This document shows, one piece after another, positions 19,221 to 29,901 of a DNA stretch of 45,077 bases. This DNA is from Deltaproteobacteria bacterium. GTDB taxonomy: Bacteria; Desulfobacterota; Desulfuromonadia; Desulfuromonadales; BM103. Every line of letters begins with the position of its first letter. Position 1 is the stretch's first letter. A model generated the notes under the pieces. That model saw only the letters and a list, made by a program, of their open reading frames with translations. It was not told where the DNA came from and searched no databases. The stretch spans positions 1-45,077 of the forward strand of contig VAUL01000020.1 of the NCBI GenBank assembly GCA_005774545.1, in the 5' to 3' direction. The translations under genes and the position numbers were made by a program.

Positions 19221-19248
19221 CGCCCCGGCAACTGCCGGGGCGTTTTTT
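19221..19248 (+). terminator. Intrinsic terminator after rplS
   Basis: CGCCCCGGC, a 4-nt loop and GCCGGGGCG form a perfect 9-bp stem followed directly by six T residues (19243-19248). Confidence 0.92.
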
Positions 19249-19270
19249 GTTTCGGCCCGCTGGCTGGTAA

Positions 19271-19279
19271 TGGCATAAT
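19271..19279 (+). promoter_or_regulatory. Extended -10 element of rnhB, implying a leaderless mRNA
   Basis: TGGCATAAT: a TGN extension plus CATAAT (19274-19279). Seven bases later is the ATG at 19287, so transcription should begin at or next to the start codon. No convincing -35 at standard spacing was seen. Confidence 0.5.
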
Positions 19280-19286
19280 GCCGGCC

Positions 19287-19928
19287 ATGACCGCCCAGCC
19301 AGAGCTCTTTGCCTGCGCCCCCCTCTCCCCCCTGCACTTCGAGCGTCAGGCGCTCGCGCGCGGCTACAGCAAGGTGGCCGGTGTCGACGAGGCCGGGCGC
19401 GGGCCCTTGGCCGGACCGGTGGTGGCGGCCGCCGTGATTCTCCCCGACACCTTCGATCTCCCCGGGCTGACCGACTCGAAACAGCTCAGCGAAAAGGCCC
19501 GTGACCGCCTCTACCCGCTGATCCGCGCCCAGGCGCTGGCGGTGGGGATCGGCGTAGCCCGGGTCGAGGAGATCGACCGCGTCAACATCCTGCAGGCGAC
19601 GCTGCGCAGCATGCAGCGTGCAGTCGGCCGGCTCGGCGTCCCGGCCGACTTCCTGCTCATCGACGGCAACATGCCGGTGCCGCTCGACCTGCCGCAGCAG
19701 ACGCTGGTCAAGGGCGATGCCCGTTCCCTGTCGATCGCCGCCGCCTCGGTGGTCGCCAAGGTGGTGCGCGACCGGATCATGGTGTCTCTCGACCGCCTCC
19801 ATCCCGGCTACGGCCTGGCCGGCCACAAGGGGTACGGTAGCGCCGCCCACCGCGCCGCCATCGCCGCTCTCGGCCCGTCGCCCTGCCATCGCCGCACCTT
19901 CGGCGGCGTGCGCGAGCACTGCCGGTGA
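19287..19928 (+). CDS. rnhB: Ribonuclease HII
   Basis: RNase HII cuts at ribonucleotides embedded in DNA and helps remove RNA primers. The product has 213 residues. Visible signatures are VAGVDEAGRGPLAGPVVAAA (catalytic Asp34 and Glu35), the LTDSKQLSEKAR block, LLIDGNMPVP with a further metal ligand and AKVVRDRIM with the final Asp. I chose the ATG at 19287 over one at 19278 because the latter lies inside the -10 element. No ribosome binding site precedes either, consistent with a leaderless message. Its stop overlaps the yraN start by 4 nt (GTGA), so the two genes are coupled. Confidence 0.95.
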   Translation: MTAQPELFACAPLSPLHFERQALARGYSKVAGVDEAGRGPLAGPVVAAAVILPDTFDLPGLTDSKQLSEKARDRLYPLIRAQALAVGIGVARVEEIDRVNILQATLRSMQRAVGRLGVPADFLLIDGNMPVPLDLPQQTLVKGDARSLSIAAASVVAKVVRDRIMVSLDRLHPGYGLAGHKGYGSAAHRAAIAALGPSPCHRRTFGGVREHCR

Positions 19929-20287
19929 CCGAGGCCCGGCTCAGTCTCGGCCGGCTGGGGGAGGATCTGGCCGTGCGCCACCTCGAGCAGCGCGGCTTCA
20001 CGATACTCGCCCGCAACCACCGCACGCCGGTGGGGGAACTCGACATCGTCGCCCGCGACCGCAGCCACCTGCTGTTCATCGAGGTCAAGACCCGCCGCAG
20101 CACCGCCTTCGGGGTCCCGGCCGAAGCGGTCGGAGCCCGCAAGCAGCGCCAGATCGTGCGGGCCGCGCAGTGGTACCTCGCCTCCCGGCGCTTCCCCGAC
20201 CTGCAGCCGCGCTTCGACGTGATTGCGGTGATCGCCGGCCGGGGCGAGCCGGCCGTGACTCACATCGCCAACGCTTTCGGACTCTAA
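19925..20287 (+). CDS. yraN: YraN / UPF0102 family protein (restriction-nuclease fold)
   Basis: A 120-residue protein of the UPF0102 family, which has an endonuclease-like fold but no firmly established role. The signature is present: LGRLGEDLAVRHLEQRGFTILARNHRTPVGELDIVARD, then LLFIEVKTRRS. The GELDIV Glu/Asp and the EVK residues correspond to the PD-(D/E)xK active-site positions. It starts with GTG overlapping the rnhB stop by 4 nt. The rnhB-yraN pairing is common in bacteria, which suggests a link to nucleic-acid processing. The nadE promoter begins shortly after its stop. Confidence 0.9.
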   Translation: MTEARLSLGRLGEDLAVRHLEQRGFTILARNHRTPVGELDIVARDRSHLLFIEVKTRRSTAFGVPAEAVGARKQRQIVRAAQWYLASRRFPDLQPRFDVIAVIAGRGEPAVTHIANAFGL

Positions 20288-20301
20288 CCGTCCGCGTTTG
20301 T

Positions 20302-20330
20302 TTGCCTTTTTCCGATTCCCGCCGTACAAT
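20302..20330 (+). promoter_or_regulatory. Promoter of nadE
   Basis: TTGCCT (20302-20307), 17-nt spacer, TACAAT (20325-20330). The predicted start near 20337 gives a leader of about 32 nt with an AGGAGG site. Confidence 0.65.
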
Positions 20331-20368
20331 CGATCTTTAACATGAATTTGCTGGCCAGGAGGTCAAAG

Positions 20369-22315
20369 GTGGCCGTTTCCTTGCGGAGCCTGGGGATGCT
20401 GCGGGTCGCCGCCGTCACCCCCGAACTGAAGGTGGCCGACGTCGCCTTCAACGTTGCCGCCATCGAGGCGGCCGCGGCGCAGGCGGCGCAGGCCGGGGCG
20501 CGGCTGGCGGTCTTCCCCGAACTGGCGGTGACCGGCTACAGCTGCGGCGACCTGTTCGGTCAGCAGCTGCTGCTGGTGCAGGCGGAAGACGCCGTGCTGC
20601 GCCTGGCGGCGGCCAGCGCCCGGCTCGGCCTCGTGCTGGTGGCCGGCGTGCCGCTCCGCCAGGGGGGGCGGCTGTTCAACGCCGCAGTGGTGCTGAGCGG
20701 CGGGCAGGTGTGCGGCGTCGTCCCCAAGACCTTTCTCCCCAGCAGCCAGGAGTTCTACGAGCGGCGCTGGTTCGCCGCGGCCGGTGAAGCGACCGCCGAT
20801 CACCTGCGGCTTGCCGGTCGGGACGTGCCGTTCGGCACCGACCTGCTCTTCCCGGCCATCGATTTCCCCGAGTGCGTGCTCGGCATCGAACTCTGCGAGG
20901 ATGCCTGGGTCGCCAGTCCGCCGAGCGGCGATCTGGCGGTGGCCGGGGCGACGCTGTTGGCCAACCTTTCGGCCAGCCCGGAGACGCTCGGCAAGTGCGC
21001 CTACCGGCGCGCGCTGGTCGAGGCCCAGTCGGCCCGCTGTCTGGCCGGCTACCTCTACGCCTCGGCCGGCCCCGGCGAATCGAGCACCGACCTGGTCTTT
21101 TCCGGCCACTCGCTGGTCGCCGAATACGGCCAGATGCTGGCCGAGACCGAACGCTTCCGCTTCGAGGCGACGATGGCGCTGGCCGATCTGGACCTGGAGC
21201 GGCTGGCCACCGAGCGGCGGCGCCAGAGCAGTTTCGTCGCCAGTCAGCCGCAGCGGCGCTACCGGCCGGTGCCGATCGCGGTCGGGGAGACGCCCGCCGG
21301 GGAGCTGCGGCGCCCGGTGCCGCGCACCCCGTTCGTCCCGGCCGGCAGTGCCGAGCGCGACGCGCGCTGCCGGGAGATCTTCGCCATCCAGACCACTGGC
21401 CTGATGACCCGGCTGCGTCACACCGGCAGCCGCCAGGCGGTCCTCGGCATCTCCGGCGGGCTCGATTCGACCCTGGCGCTGCTGGTGACGGCCAAGGCCT
21501 TCGACCGGCTCGGTCTGCCGCGCGACGGGATCGTGGCGGTGACCATGCCGGGGTTCGGCACCACTGCCCGGACCCGGGGGAACGCCGAGGCGCTGGCCGC
21601 GGAACTCGGCGTCACCCTGCGCACCATCGCCATCGATGCGGCGGTCGGCCAGCACTTCGTCGACATCGGCCACGATCCGTCCCGCCACGATGTCACCTTC
21701 GAGAACGCCCAGGCGCGCGAGCGCACCCAGATCCTCATGGACGTCGCCAACCAGGCGGGGGGGCTGGTGATCGGCACCGGCGACCTGTCGGAACTGGCGC
21801 TCGGCTGGTGCACCTACAACGGCGACCACATGTCGATGTATGCGGTCAACGCCGCGGTGCCGAAGACGCTGGTGCGCTACCTGATCGCCTGGTGCGCCGA
21901 AGCCGAGTTTACCGGGCGGGCGGCGGCGGTGCTTCACGACGTGTGCGCCACGCCGGTCTCCCCCGAACTGCTCCCGCCGCACCCCGACGGCAGCATCAGC
22001 CAGCACACCGAGGCCCAGGTCGGCCCGTACGAGCTGCACGATTTCTTCCTCTACCACGTGGTGCGCTGCCACTTCGCCCCCCGCAAGGTGCTGCGCCTGG
22101 CGGAACTGGCCTTCGGCGGCGACTACGACGACGCGGCGCTGCGGCGCTGGCTGAAGGTCTTCCTGCAGCGCTTCTTCGCCCAGCAGTTCAAGCGCTCCTG
22201 CCTCCCCGACGGGCCGAAGGTCGGCAGCGTGGCCCTCTCGCCGCGCGGCGACTGGCGCATGCCGAGCGACGCCAGCGTCGCCTTGTGGCTGGCGGACCTG
22301 GAAGAGGGCGGGTAG
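20369..22315 (+). CDS. nadE: Glutamine-dependent NAD+ synthetase
   Basis: This enzyme makes NAD+ from deamido-NAD+, ATP and glutamine, the last step of NAD synthesis. The 648-residue two-domain form is seen. The N-terminal nitrilase-type glutaminase domain has the Glu-Lys-Cys triad Glu51 ([15 protein letters not shown]), Lys120 ([15 protein letters not shown]) and Cys176 ([10 protein letters not shown]). The C-terminal synthetase domain has the ATP PP-loop SGGLDST at 362-368, and [21 protein letters not shown] chose the GTG at 20369 because AGGAGG lies 6 nt before it and it follows the promoter; an in-frame ATG at 20342 lies too close to the predicted transcription start and has no site. rsmI follows after 10 nt. 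Confidence 0.95.
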   Translation: MAVSLRSLGMLRVAAVTPELKVADVAFNVAAIEAAAAQAAQAGARLAVFPELAVTGYSCGDLFGQQLLLVQAEDAVLRLAAASARLGLVLVAGVPLRQGGRLFNAAVVLSGGQVCGVVPKTFLPSSQEFYERRWFAAAGEATADHLRLAGRDVPFGTDLLFPAIDFPECVLGIELCEDAWVASPPSGDLAVAGATLLANLSASPETLGKCAYRRALVEAQSARCLAGYLYASAGPGESSTDLVFSGHSLVAEYGQMLAETERFRFEATMALADLDLERLATERRRQSSFVASQPQRRYRPVPIAVGETPAGELRRPVPRTPFVPAGSAERDARCREIFAIQTTGLMTRLRHTGSRQAVLGISGGLDSTLALLVTAKAFDRLGLPRDGIVAVTMPGFGTTARTRGNAEALAAELGVTLRTIAIDAAVGQHFVDIGHDPSRHDVTFENAQARERTQILMDVANQAGGLVIGTGDLSELALGWCTYNGDHMSMYAVNAAVPKTLVRYLIAWCAEAEFTGRAAAVLHDVCATPVSPELLPPHPDGSISQHTEAQVGPYELHDFFLYHVVRCHFAPRKVLRLAELAFGGDYDDAALRRWLKVFLQRFFAQQFKRSCLPDGPKVGSVALSPRGDWRMPSDASVALWLADLEEGG

Positions 22316-22325
22316 GTCGACGCGC

Positions 22326-23177
22326 ATGCCCGGCACCCTGTACGTCGTCGCCACGCCGATCGGCAACCTCGAGGACATCACCGCCCGCGCCCTGCGCGTG
22401 TTGCGCGAGGTGGCCGTGATCGCCGCCGAGGACACCCGCCACAGCCGCAAACTGCTCAATCATTTCGGCATCCGCACGCCGCTGATCTCCTGCCATGAGC
22501 ACAACGAGCAGCAGCGGCAGGAACTGCTGCTCGGCCGCCTGCTGGCGGGAGAGGCGATCGCCCTGATCAGCGACGCCGGCACCCCGGCGATCGCCGATCC
22601 CGGCTATCGCCTGGTGCGGGCCTGCCATGGCGCCGGGGTGCCGGTCGTGCCGATCCCCGGTGCCTCGGCCCTGTTGGCGGCGTTGAGCGCTGCGGGCGAG
22701 CCGACCGACCGTTTCCTCTTCGAAGGGTTCCTGCCGGCCCGGGCGACGGCCCGGGAGGCCGCCCTGCGCGCCCTGTGCGGCGAGCCGCGCACCGTGGTGT
22801 GCTACGAGGCGCCGCACCGGCTGATGGCCACGCTGGCCGCCGTTGCCGCGGTCTGGGGGGCGGACCGGCCGCTGGTGGTGGCGCGCGAGCTGACCAAGCT
22901 GCACGAGGAGCTGTTCCGGGGGACGGTCGGGGAGGCGCTGGCGCACTTCGGTGCCGGCAAGGTGCGCGGCGAGCTGGTGCTGATTCTGCCGCCGTGTGTT
23001 GCGGCGGCGCCGGAACGGGATCTGCTGACGGTGCTGCGCGAGACGCTGGCGGCGGGGACGCTGCCGCGCAAGGCGGTGGTCAAGCAGGTGGCGAAGGAGT
23101 TCGGCGTGGCGAGTGACGAGGTCTACCGGCTCAGCCTGGAGATCGGTCGAGACGAGAACGAGGGGAGGCCGGCATGA
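22326..23177 (+). CDS. rsmI: 16S rRNA 2'-O-methyltransferase RsmI
   Basis: RsmI methylates the ribose of C1402 in 16S rRNA near the decoding centre. The 283-residue product shows the family opening GTLYVVATPIGNLEDITARA, then AAEDTRHSRKLLNHFGI, LISCHEHNE, LISDAGTPAIADPG and VPIPGASALLAALSAAG. The last blocks form the tetrapyrrole-methylase-type SAM-binding core. The C-terminal domain includes PRKAVVKQVAKEFGVASDEVYRL, a helix-turn-helix-like region typical of RsmI. It lies 10 nt after nadE and overlaps the following response regulator by 4 nt (ATGA). Confidence 0.95.
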   Translation: MPGTLYVVATPIGNLEDITARALRVLREVAVIAAEDTRHSRKLLNHFGIRTPLISCHEHNEQQRQELLLGRLLAGEAIALISDAGTPAIADPGYRLVRACHGAGVPVVPIPGASALLAALSAAGEPTDRFLFEGFLPARATAREAALRALCGEPRTVVCYEAPHRLMATLAAVAAVWGADRPLVVARELTKLHEELFRGTVGEALAHFGAGKVRGELVLILPPCVAAAPERDLLTVLRETLAAGTLPRKAVVKQVAKEFGVASDEVYRLSLEIGRDENEGRPA

Positions 23178-23556
23178 CGACCAAGACGAAGATCCTGCTG
23201 ATCGACGACCACCGCACGGTCCTGCGCCTGCTGGAAGCGATCCTCAGGATGAGGGGATACGAACTGCTCTACGCGGAGAACGGCCAGCAGGGGATGGCGA
23301 TGGCGCGCCAGGAGCGCCCCGACCTGATCCTGCTCGACGTGATGATGCCGGAAATCGACGGTTTCAAGGTCTGTCAGTATCTCAAGGGGCAGCCCGAGAC
23401 CGCTGCCATCCCGGTGGTCTTTCTGACCGCCCGCGGGGCCGAGGACGACCAGGAAACCGGCCGCAAGGTCGGGGCGCAGGGCTTCCTGACCAAGCCGTTT
23501 CTCGCCCGGGAGGTCCTCGACCTGATCGAGCGGCTGCTGGCCGGGAGGCGTGAGGC

Positions 23557-23563
<7 letters not shown>
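23174..23563 (+). CDS. Single-domain response regulator (receiver only)
   Basis: A 129-residue CheY-like receiver. All signature residues are present: the acidic pair Asp11-Asp12, the phospho-acceptor Asp55 in LILLDVMMPEIDGF, Thr85 in VVFLTARG and Lys107 in FLTKPF. There is no output domain, so it must act through protein contact or as a phosphorelay step. The MMPEIDGF...CQYLK pattern resembles PleD/DivK-type receivers. It overlaps rsmI by 4 nt, so it is cotranscribed with nadE-rsmI. Its stop overlaps the convergent acylphosphatase gene by 7 nt. No kinase lies next to it; the partner is unknown. Confidence 0.93.
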
Positions 23564-26019
<2,456 letters not shown>

Positions 26020-26028
26020 CTGCCCAAG

Positions 26029-26043
26029 TGGTGGTGAATGGTG
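26029..26043 (+). promoter_or_regulatory. Possible MraZ operator
   Basis: TGGTG occurs at 26029, 26032 and 26039; the first and third are 10 bp apart, one helical turn. MraZ is known to bind short TGGG-like direct repeats with 10-bp spacing downstream of its own promoter. This site lies between the predicted start and the mraZ ATG, which would suit autorepression. Confidence 0.45.
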
Positions 26044-26068
26044 TAATTTGCGGCCAAAGAGGGCCAAG

Positions 26069-26515
26069 ATGGGTTTCCAGGGTGTCTATTACAACTCGAT
26101 CGACGCCAAGGGGCGGGCCAGCATTCCGGCGCGCTTCCGCGAGCTGCTCAACGGCGACGACGCGCTGGTAGTCACCCAGGACCGGGGCGGCATCGTGGCC
26201 TACCCGGTCGCCGAATGGGCGAAGTTCCTGGAGAATTTCGCCGCTCTCCCCTACGACGAGTTCCGCGAGGACCTGCACTTCACCATGGTGACGCCCGCGA
26301 CCCACTGTCAATTCGACAAGCAGGGGCGCATCCAGATTCCGCAGTCCCTGCGGGAATACTGTCAGCTTGATACCGACGGCGAGCGCGATGTGGTCGTGGT
26401 CGGATCAGATCGTTCAATCCGCATCTGGAATAAAGCCAAATACACGACGATGCAGGCCGAGGCCGAACAGCGTCAGGCGCAGCAGCGGCAGCGCCGCCTC
26501 GCGCTGGGGCTCTGA
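26069..26515 (+). CDS. mraZ: Transcriptional regulator MraZ
   Basis: MraZ is an AbrB-like DNA-binding protein that represses its own dcw promoter and forms ring oligomers. The 148-residue product has two SpoVT/AbrB repeats: the first with DAKGRASIPARFRELL near the N-terminus, the second with DKQGRIQIPQSLREY at about 82-96. Each carries the conserved DxxGR and a PxxxR motif used for DNA contact. A Gln/Arg-rich tail follows (EAEQRQAQQRQRR). An AGAGGG site lies 5 nt before the ATG at 26069; upstream in-frame starts lie before the promoter. First gene of the cluster, 9 nt before rsmH. Confidence 0.96.
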   Translation: MGFQGVYYNSIDAKGRASIPARFRELLNGDDALVVTQDRGGIVAYPVAEWAKFLENFAALPYDEFREDLHFTMVTPATHCQFDKQGRIQIPQSLREYCQLDTDGERDVVVVGSDRSIRIWNKAKYTTMQAEAEQRQAQQRQRRLALGL

Positions 26516-26524
26516 GGTCTGCGG

Positions 26525-27469
26525 GTGGACACCTTCCGGCATGTGTCGGTGATGCCCCGGGAGGTCGTCGAGTTGCTGGCGCCCCGGCCGGGCGGCATCT
26601 ACCTGGACGGCACGGTCGGCGGCGGCGGGCATGCCCGGCTGATCCTCGATGCAAGCGGGCCGGACGGGCGACTGGTCGGTCTCGACCGCGATCCGGCCGC
26701 CCTGGTCGCAGCGGGAGAGGCTCTGGCCGATTTTGGCAGGCGGGTGACGCTGTGCCGCGGCAGCTTTGCCGGGCTTGACGCCGCCCTGGACGCCCTCGAC
26801 ATCGACCGGGTCGACGGGATCCTCCTCGACCTCGGCGTTTCCTCGCACCAGCTGGATACCCCGGGGCGGGGCTTCTCCTTCCGGGAAGAGGGGCCGCTGG
26901 ACATGCGCATGGATCCGTCCCAGGCGGAAGATGCCGCCGGCCTGCTGGCCCGTGCCGATGCCGACGAGCTCAAACGGATCTTTCGAGAATACGGTGAGGA
27001 GCGCTGGGCCGGGCGGATCGCCCGGGAGATCGTGCGGGTGCGAGGCGAAGCGCCGCTGACGACCACCCGCCAGCTGGCCGATCTGGTCTGCCGCGCGGTG
27101 CCCGGCGGGTACCAGCCCCAGCGGATTCATCCGGCGACCCGCGTGTTCCAGGCGCTGCGGATTGCCGTCAACGGCGAGCTCGACGCGCTTGCCGCCGGCC
27201 TGGCGGCGGCCCTGCGCCGGCTGCGCCCCGGCGGCCGGCTGGCGGTGATCAGCTTTCACTCGCTGGAGGACCGGCTGGTCAAGCAGTCCTTTCGCGCCGC
27301 CGCCACGACCTGTACCTGTCCCCCGCGCCTGCCGGTCTGCGTCTGCGGCCGCCGGGCCGAAGCCAAAGTGCTGACCCCGCGCGGGGTGCGTCCCGCCGAG
27401 GCTGAAATCGCCGCCAACCCCCGCGCCCGCAGTGCCGTGCTGCGCGGGGTGGAAAAGCTGGTGGCCTGA
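26525..27469 (+). CDS. rsmH: 16S rRNA (cytosine-N4)-methyltransferase RsmH (MraW)
   Basis: RsmH adds the N4-methyl group to C1402 of 16S rRNA, the same nucleotide that RsmI modifies on its ribose; both enzymes are encoded in this window. The 314-residue product shows [13 protein letters not shown], the SAM-binding loop GTVGGGGHA (29-37), the [15 protein letters not shown] block and the late signature [16 protein letters not shown]. The GTG start lies 9 nt after the mraZ stop. Its length and order after mraZ are standard for dcw clusters. The inserted helical domain with [11 protein letters not shown] is complete. Confidence 0.96.
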   Translation: MDTFRHVSVMPREVVELLAPRPGGIYLDGTVGGGGHARLILDASGPDGRLVGLDRDPAALVAAGEALADFGRRVTLCRGSFAGLDAALDALDIDRVDGILLDLGVSSHQLDTPGRGFSFREEGPLDMRMDPSQAEDAAGLLARADADELKRIFREYGEERWAGRIAREIVRVRGEAPLTTTRQLADLVCRAVPGGYQPQRIHPATRVFQALRIAVNGELDALAAGLAAALRRLRPGGRLAVISFHSLEDRLVKQSFRAAATTCTCPPRLPVCVCGRRAEAKVLTPRGVRPAEAEIAANPRARSAVLRGVEKLVA

Positions 27470-27479
27470 GGAGGCGAAG

Positions 27480-27797
27480 ATGACCGAAACCACTCTTGGC
27501 GCATTGCCGAAAATCAACGGATTCAGTCTGCGGCGGCCGCGGTTGCTGCCGACGTTCGGGTTCATCGGGCTGCTCTGCGTCCTGTCGATCTTCTTCGTGT
27601 GGTGCCGGGTCCAGGCGACCGGCCTGGAGTACGAGATTTCCAGCCTCGAGGAGGCCGTGCGCAAGGCCAACCAGGAAACCGTGGAGCTGCGCCTCGAGGT
27701 GGCGACGCTCAGCACGCCGCAGCGCCTCGAACAGGTCGCGCTCAGGGATCTGGGGCTGCGTTTCCCCACTCCCGCCCAGGTGAAGACGGTCGACTAG
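27480..27797 (+). CDS. ftsL: Cell division protein FtsL
   Basis: A small bitopic division protein that links FtsQ/FtsB with FtsW/FtsI. The 105-residue product has a cytoplasmic N-terminus of about 24 residues, one membrane helix (about 25-43, TFGFIGLLCVLSIFFVW), and a periplasmic coiled coil (about 47-78) with heptad hydrophobics, ending in the LGLRFP motif common in FtsL-like proteins. Sequence conservation is low in this family, so the call rests on topology, size and its position between rsmH and ftsI. A GAGGAGG site precedes the ATG at 27480. The ftsI gene follows after 4 nt. Confidence 0.88.
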   Translation: MTETTLGALPKINGFSLRRPRLLPTFGFIGLLCVLSIFFVWCRVQATGLEYEISSLEEAVRKANQETVELRLEVATLSTPQRLEQVALRDLGLRFPTPAQVKTVD

Positions 27798-27801
27798 GGC
27801 G

Positions 27802-29898
27802 ATGGCCAACCTGGAGCGCGGCGTCACCCTCCGCATCCGCCTGCTGGCGCTGGCCTTTGTCGTGGCCTTCGTGCTGGTCGGCTGGCGGGCCTTCAGCCTC
27901 CAGATCCTGCAGAAGCGCGACTGGGTCGAACGCGCCGAACGTCAGCACCAGAAGAGCATCCCCCTGACCCCCCAACGGGGTACGATCTTCGACCGGAACG
28001 GCGAGCCGATGGCGCTCAGCATGGAGGTCGATTCGGTCTACGCCGAGCCGCGCAAGCTGGCGGACCGCGATCAGGCGGCCCGGCTTCTGGCGCCGATTCT
28101 CGACCTGCCGCAGGCCACGGTGCGAGCGAAGCTCGGCGGCGACAAGGGGTTCGTCTGGCTCAAGCGCCAGGTGCCGCCGACCGTGAGCCAGCGGGTACGC
28201 AACCTCAAGCTGGATGCAGTAGGGGCCATCAAAGAGCATCAGCGCTTCTACCCGAATTCGACCGTTGGCGCCCAGGTGCTCGGTTTTACCGGCCTCGACC
28301 CGAAAGGGTTGGCCGGGATCGAAGCCAGTTACGATACCACCCTGCTGGGGCGCGGCGGCTACCTGGTCATGGAGCGCGATGCGCTCGGCCGCGGCATCGG
28401 CTCGGGCGAGCCGGTCATCGAGGGGGCGACCCGCGGTCACGACCTGCATCTGACCCTCGACGAAAACCTGCAGTACATCGTCGAAAGGGAGCTGGCCGCC
28501 GGCGTGGCGGAGTTCAACGCCAAGGCCGGGGCGGTCATCGTTCTCGAGCCGTCCAGCGGCCGGATTCTGGCGATGGCCAATCAGCCCGACTACAACCCGA
28601 ACGCCGTCTCCCGCCACAAGCCCCAGGACTGGCGCAACCGGGCGATCAGCGACACCTTCGAGCCCGGCTCGACGCTGAAGGTTTTCGTCATGGCCGCCGG
28701 CCTCAACGAAGGGGTGGTCACGCCGACCCAGCTGATCAACTGCGAGGGCGGATCGTGGAAGGTCGGCGGCCGGGTCATCCATGACAGCCACCCGCACGGG
28801 GTGCTCACCGCCGAAGAGGTCCTCAAGGTCAGCTCCAACATCGGCTCGGCCAAAATCGGCCGGATGCTGGAGCGCAAGCGGCTGTACGGCTATCTGCGCG
28901 AATTCGGCTTCGGCCTCAAGACCGGCCTGGAACTCCCCGGTGAGGAGAATGGCATTCTGCGCGATCCGAGCCGCTGGTTCGAGATCGATCTGGCGACCAT
29001 CTCCTTCGGCCAGGGGGTCAGCGTCACGCCGCTGCAGCTGGCCGCAGCCACCGGCGCCATCGCCAACGGCGGTGCGCTGATGGAGCCGTATCTGGTGGAG
29101 AAGATCACCGACGGCGAGGGGCAGGTCATCGAGGAGCGTCAGCCGAAGCTGGTCCGGCAGGTGGTCAAGCCGGAGGTTGCCGCGCGGGTGACGCGCATGA
29201 TGGAGACGGTTACCGCCGAGGAGGGCGGTACGGGGGCCAAGGCCCGGGTGCCGGGCTTCCGCGTCGCCGGCAAGACCGGTACGGCGCAGAAGGTCGACCC
29301 GGTGACTGGTGGCTATTCGGCGGACAAGCGCATCGCGTCGTTCGTCGGCTTCCTGCCGGCCGACAATCCGCGCCTGGTGGTTATGGTCATGATCGACGAG
29401 CCGCGCGGCCAGGTTTACGGCGGCCTGGTCGCGGCGCCGGTTTTCGCACGCATCTCGACGCAGGCGATGCAGTATCTCAAGGTGCCGCCGACCGAACAAC
29501 TCTCCCCGGGCGAGACGCTGCCGACCGTCGAAGAGATCCTCGCCCAGGCCAAGAAGGAGCAGGAGGCCGCGGCCAAGGAGGCCAAGAAGGCGGCGGAGTC
29601 CGAGTCGGAAGCCGCCCCGGAAGAGCCCGAAACGGTCGAGGACGTGCTGACTGCGGACGGCAGCGCCCCGGCAGCCCCCGCCGGGCCGCGCATGCCGGAT
29701 TTCAAGGGGATGAGCTACCGGCAGGTGATCGAAGTGATGCAGACCAGCGGGATCAATGTCAGCCTGCGCGGCCATGGCCGGGTCATCGAGCAGTCGCCGG
29801 CACCGGGCGCGGCCATCCCCTACGGGGCGCCGGTCTGGGTGCGCCTGGCGCCGCCCGGGCAGATTGAAGCCGCCGGAACCGGCGGCTCGAAAGGATAA
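27802..29898 (+). CDS. ftsI: Septal peptidoglycan transpeptidase FtsI (PBP3) with C-terminal PASTA domain
   Basis: FtsI crosslinks septal peptidoglycan together with FtsW. The 698-residue protein has a membrane anchor (about 13-32), the pedestal domain with QRGTIFDRNGEPMA, and a penicillin-binding transpeptidase domain. Its active-site motifs are Ser290-xx-Lys293 (PGSTLK), Ser344-x-Asn346 (SSN) and KTGT (491-494). An Ala/Glu/Lys-rich linker (about 575-629) leads to one PASTA domain (about 630-685: MPDFKGMSYRQVIEVM...). Escherichia coli FtsI is about 110 residues shorter and has no PASTA. PASTA tails are best known from Gram-positive PBPs, where they can contact peptidoglycan. It lies between ftsL and murE with 4 nt and 3 nt gaps. 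Confidence 0.96.
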   Translation: MANLERGVTLRIRLLALAFVVAFVLVGWRAFSLQILQKRDWVERAERQHQKSIPLTPQRGTIFDRNGEPMALSMEVDSVYAEPRKLADRDQAARLLAPILDLPQATVRAKLGGDKGFVWLKRQVPPTVSQRVRNLKLDAVGAIKEHQRFYPNSTVGAQVLGFTGLDPKGLAGIEASYDTTLLGRGGYLVMERDALGRGIGSGEPVIEGATRGHDLHLTLDENLQYIVERELAAGVAEFNAKAGAVIVLEPSSGRILAMANQPDYNPNAVSRHKPQDWRNRAISDTFEPGSTLKVFVMAAGLNEGVVTPTQLINCEGGSWKVGGRVIHDSHPHGVLTAEEVLKVSSNIGSAKIGRMLERKRLYGYLREFGFGLKTGLELPGEENGILRDPSRWFEIDLATISFGQGVSVTPLQLAAATGAIANGGALMEPYLVEKITDGEGQVIEERQPKLVRQVVKPEVAARVTRMMETVTAEEGGTGAKARVPGFRVAGKTGTAQKVDPVTGGYSADKRIASFVGFLPADNPRLVVMVMIDEPRGQVYGGLVAAPVFARISTQAMQYLKVPPTEQLSPGETLPTVEEILAQAKKEQEAAAKEAKKAAESESEAAPEEPETVEDVLTADGSAPAAPAGPRMPDFKGMSYRQVIEVMQTSGINVSLRGHGRVIEQSPAPGAAIPYGAPVWVRLAPPGQIEAAGTGGSKG

Positions 29899-29901
29899 GC
29901 G

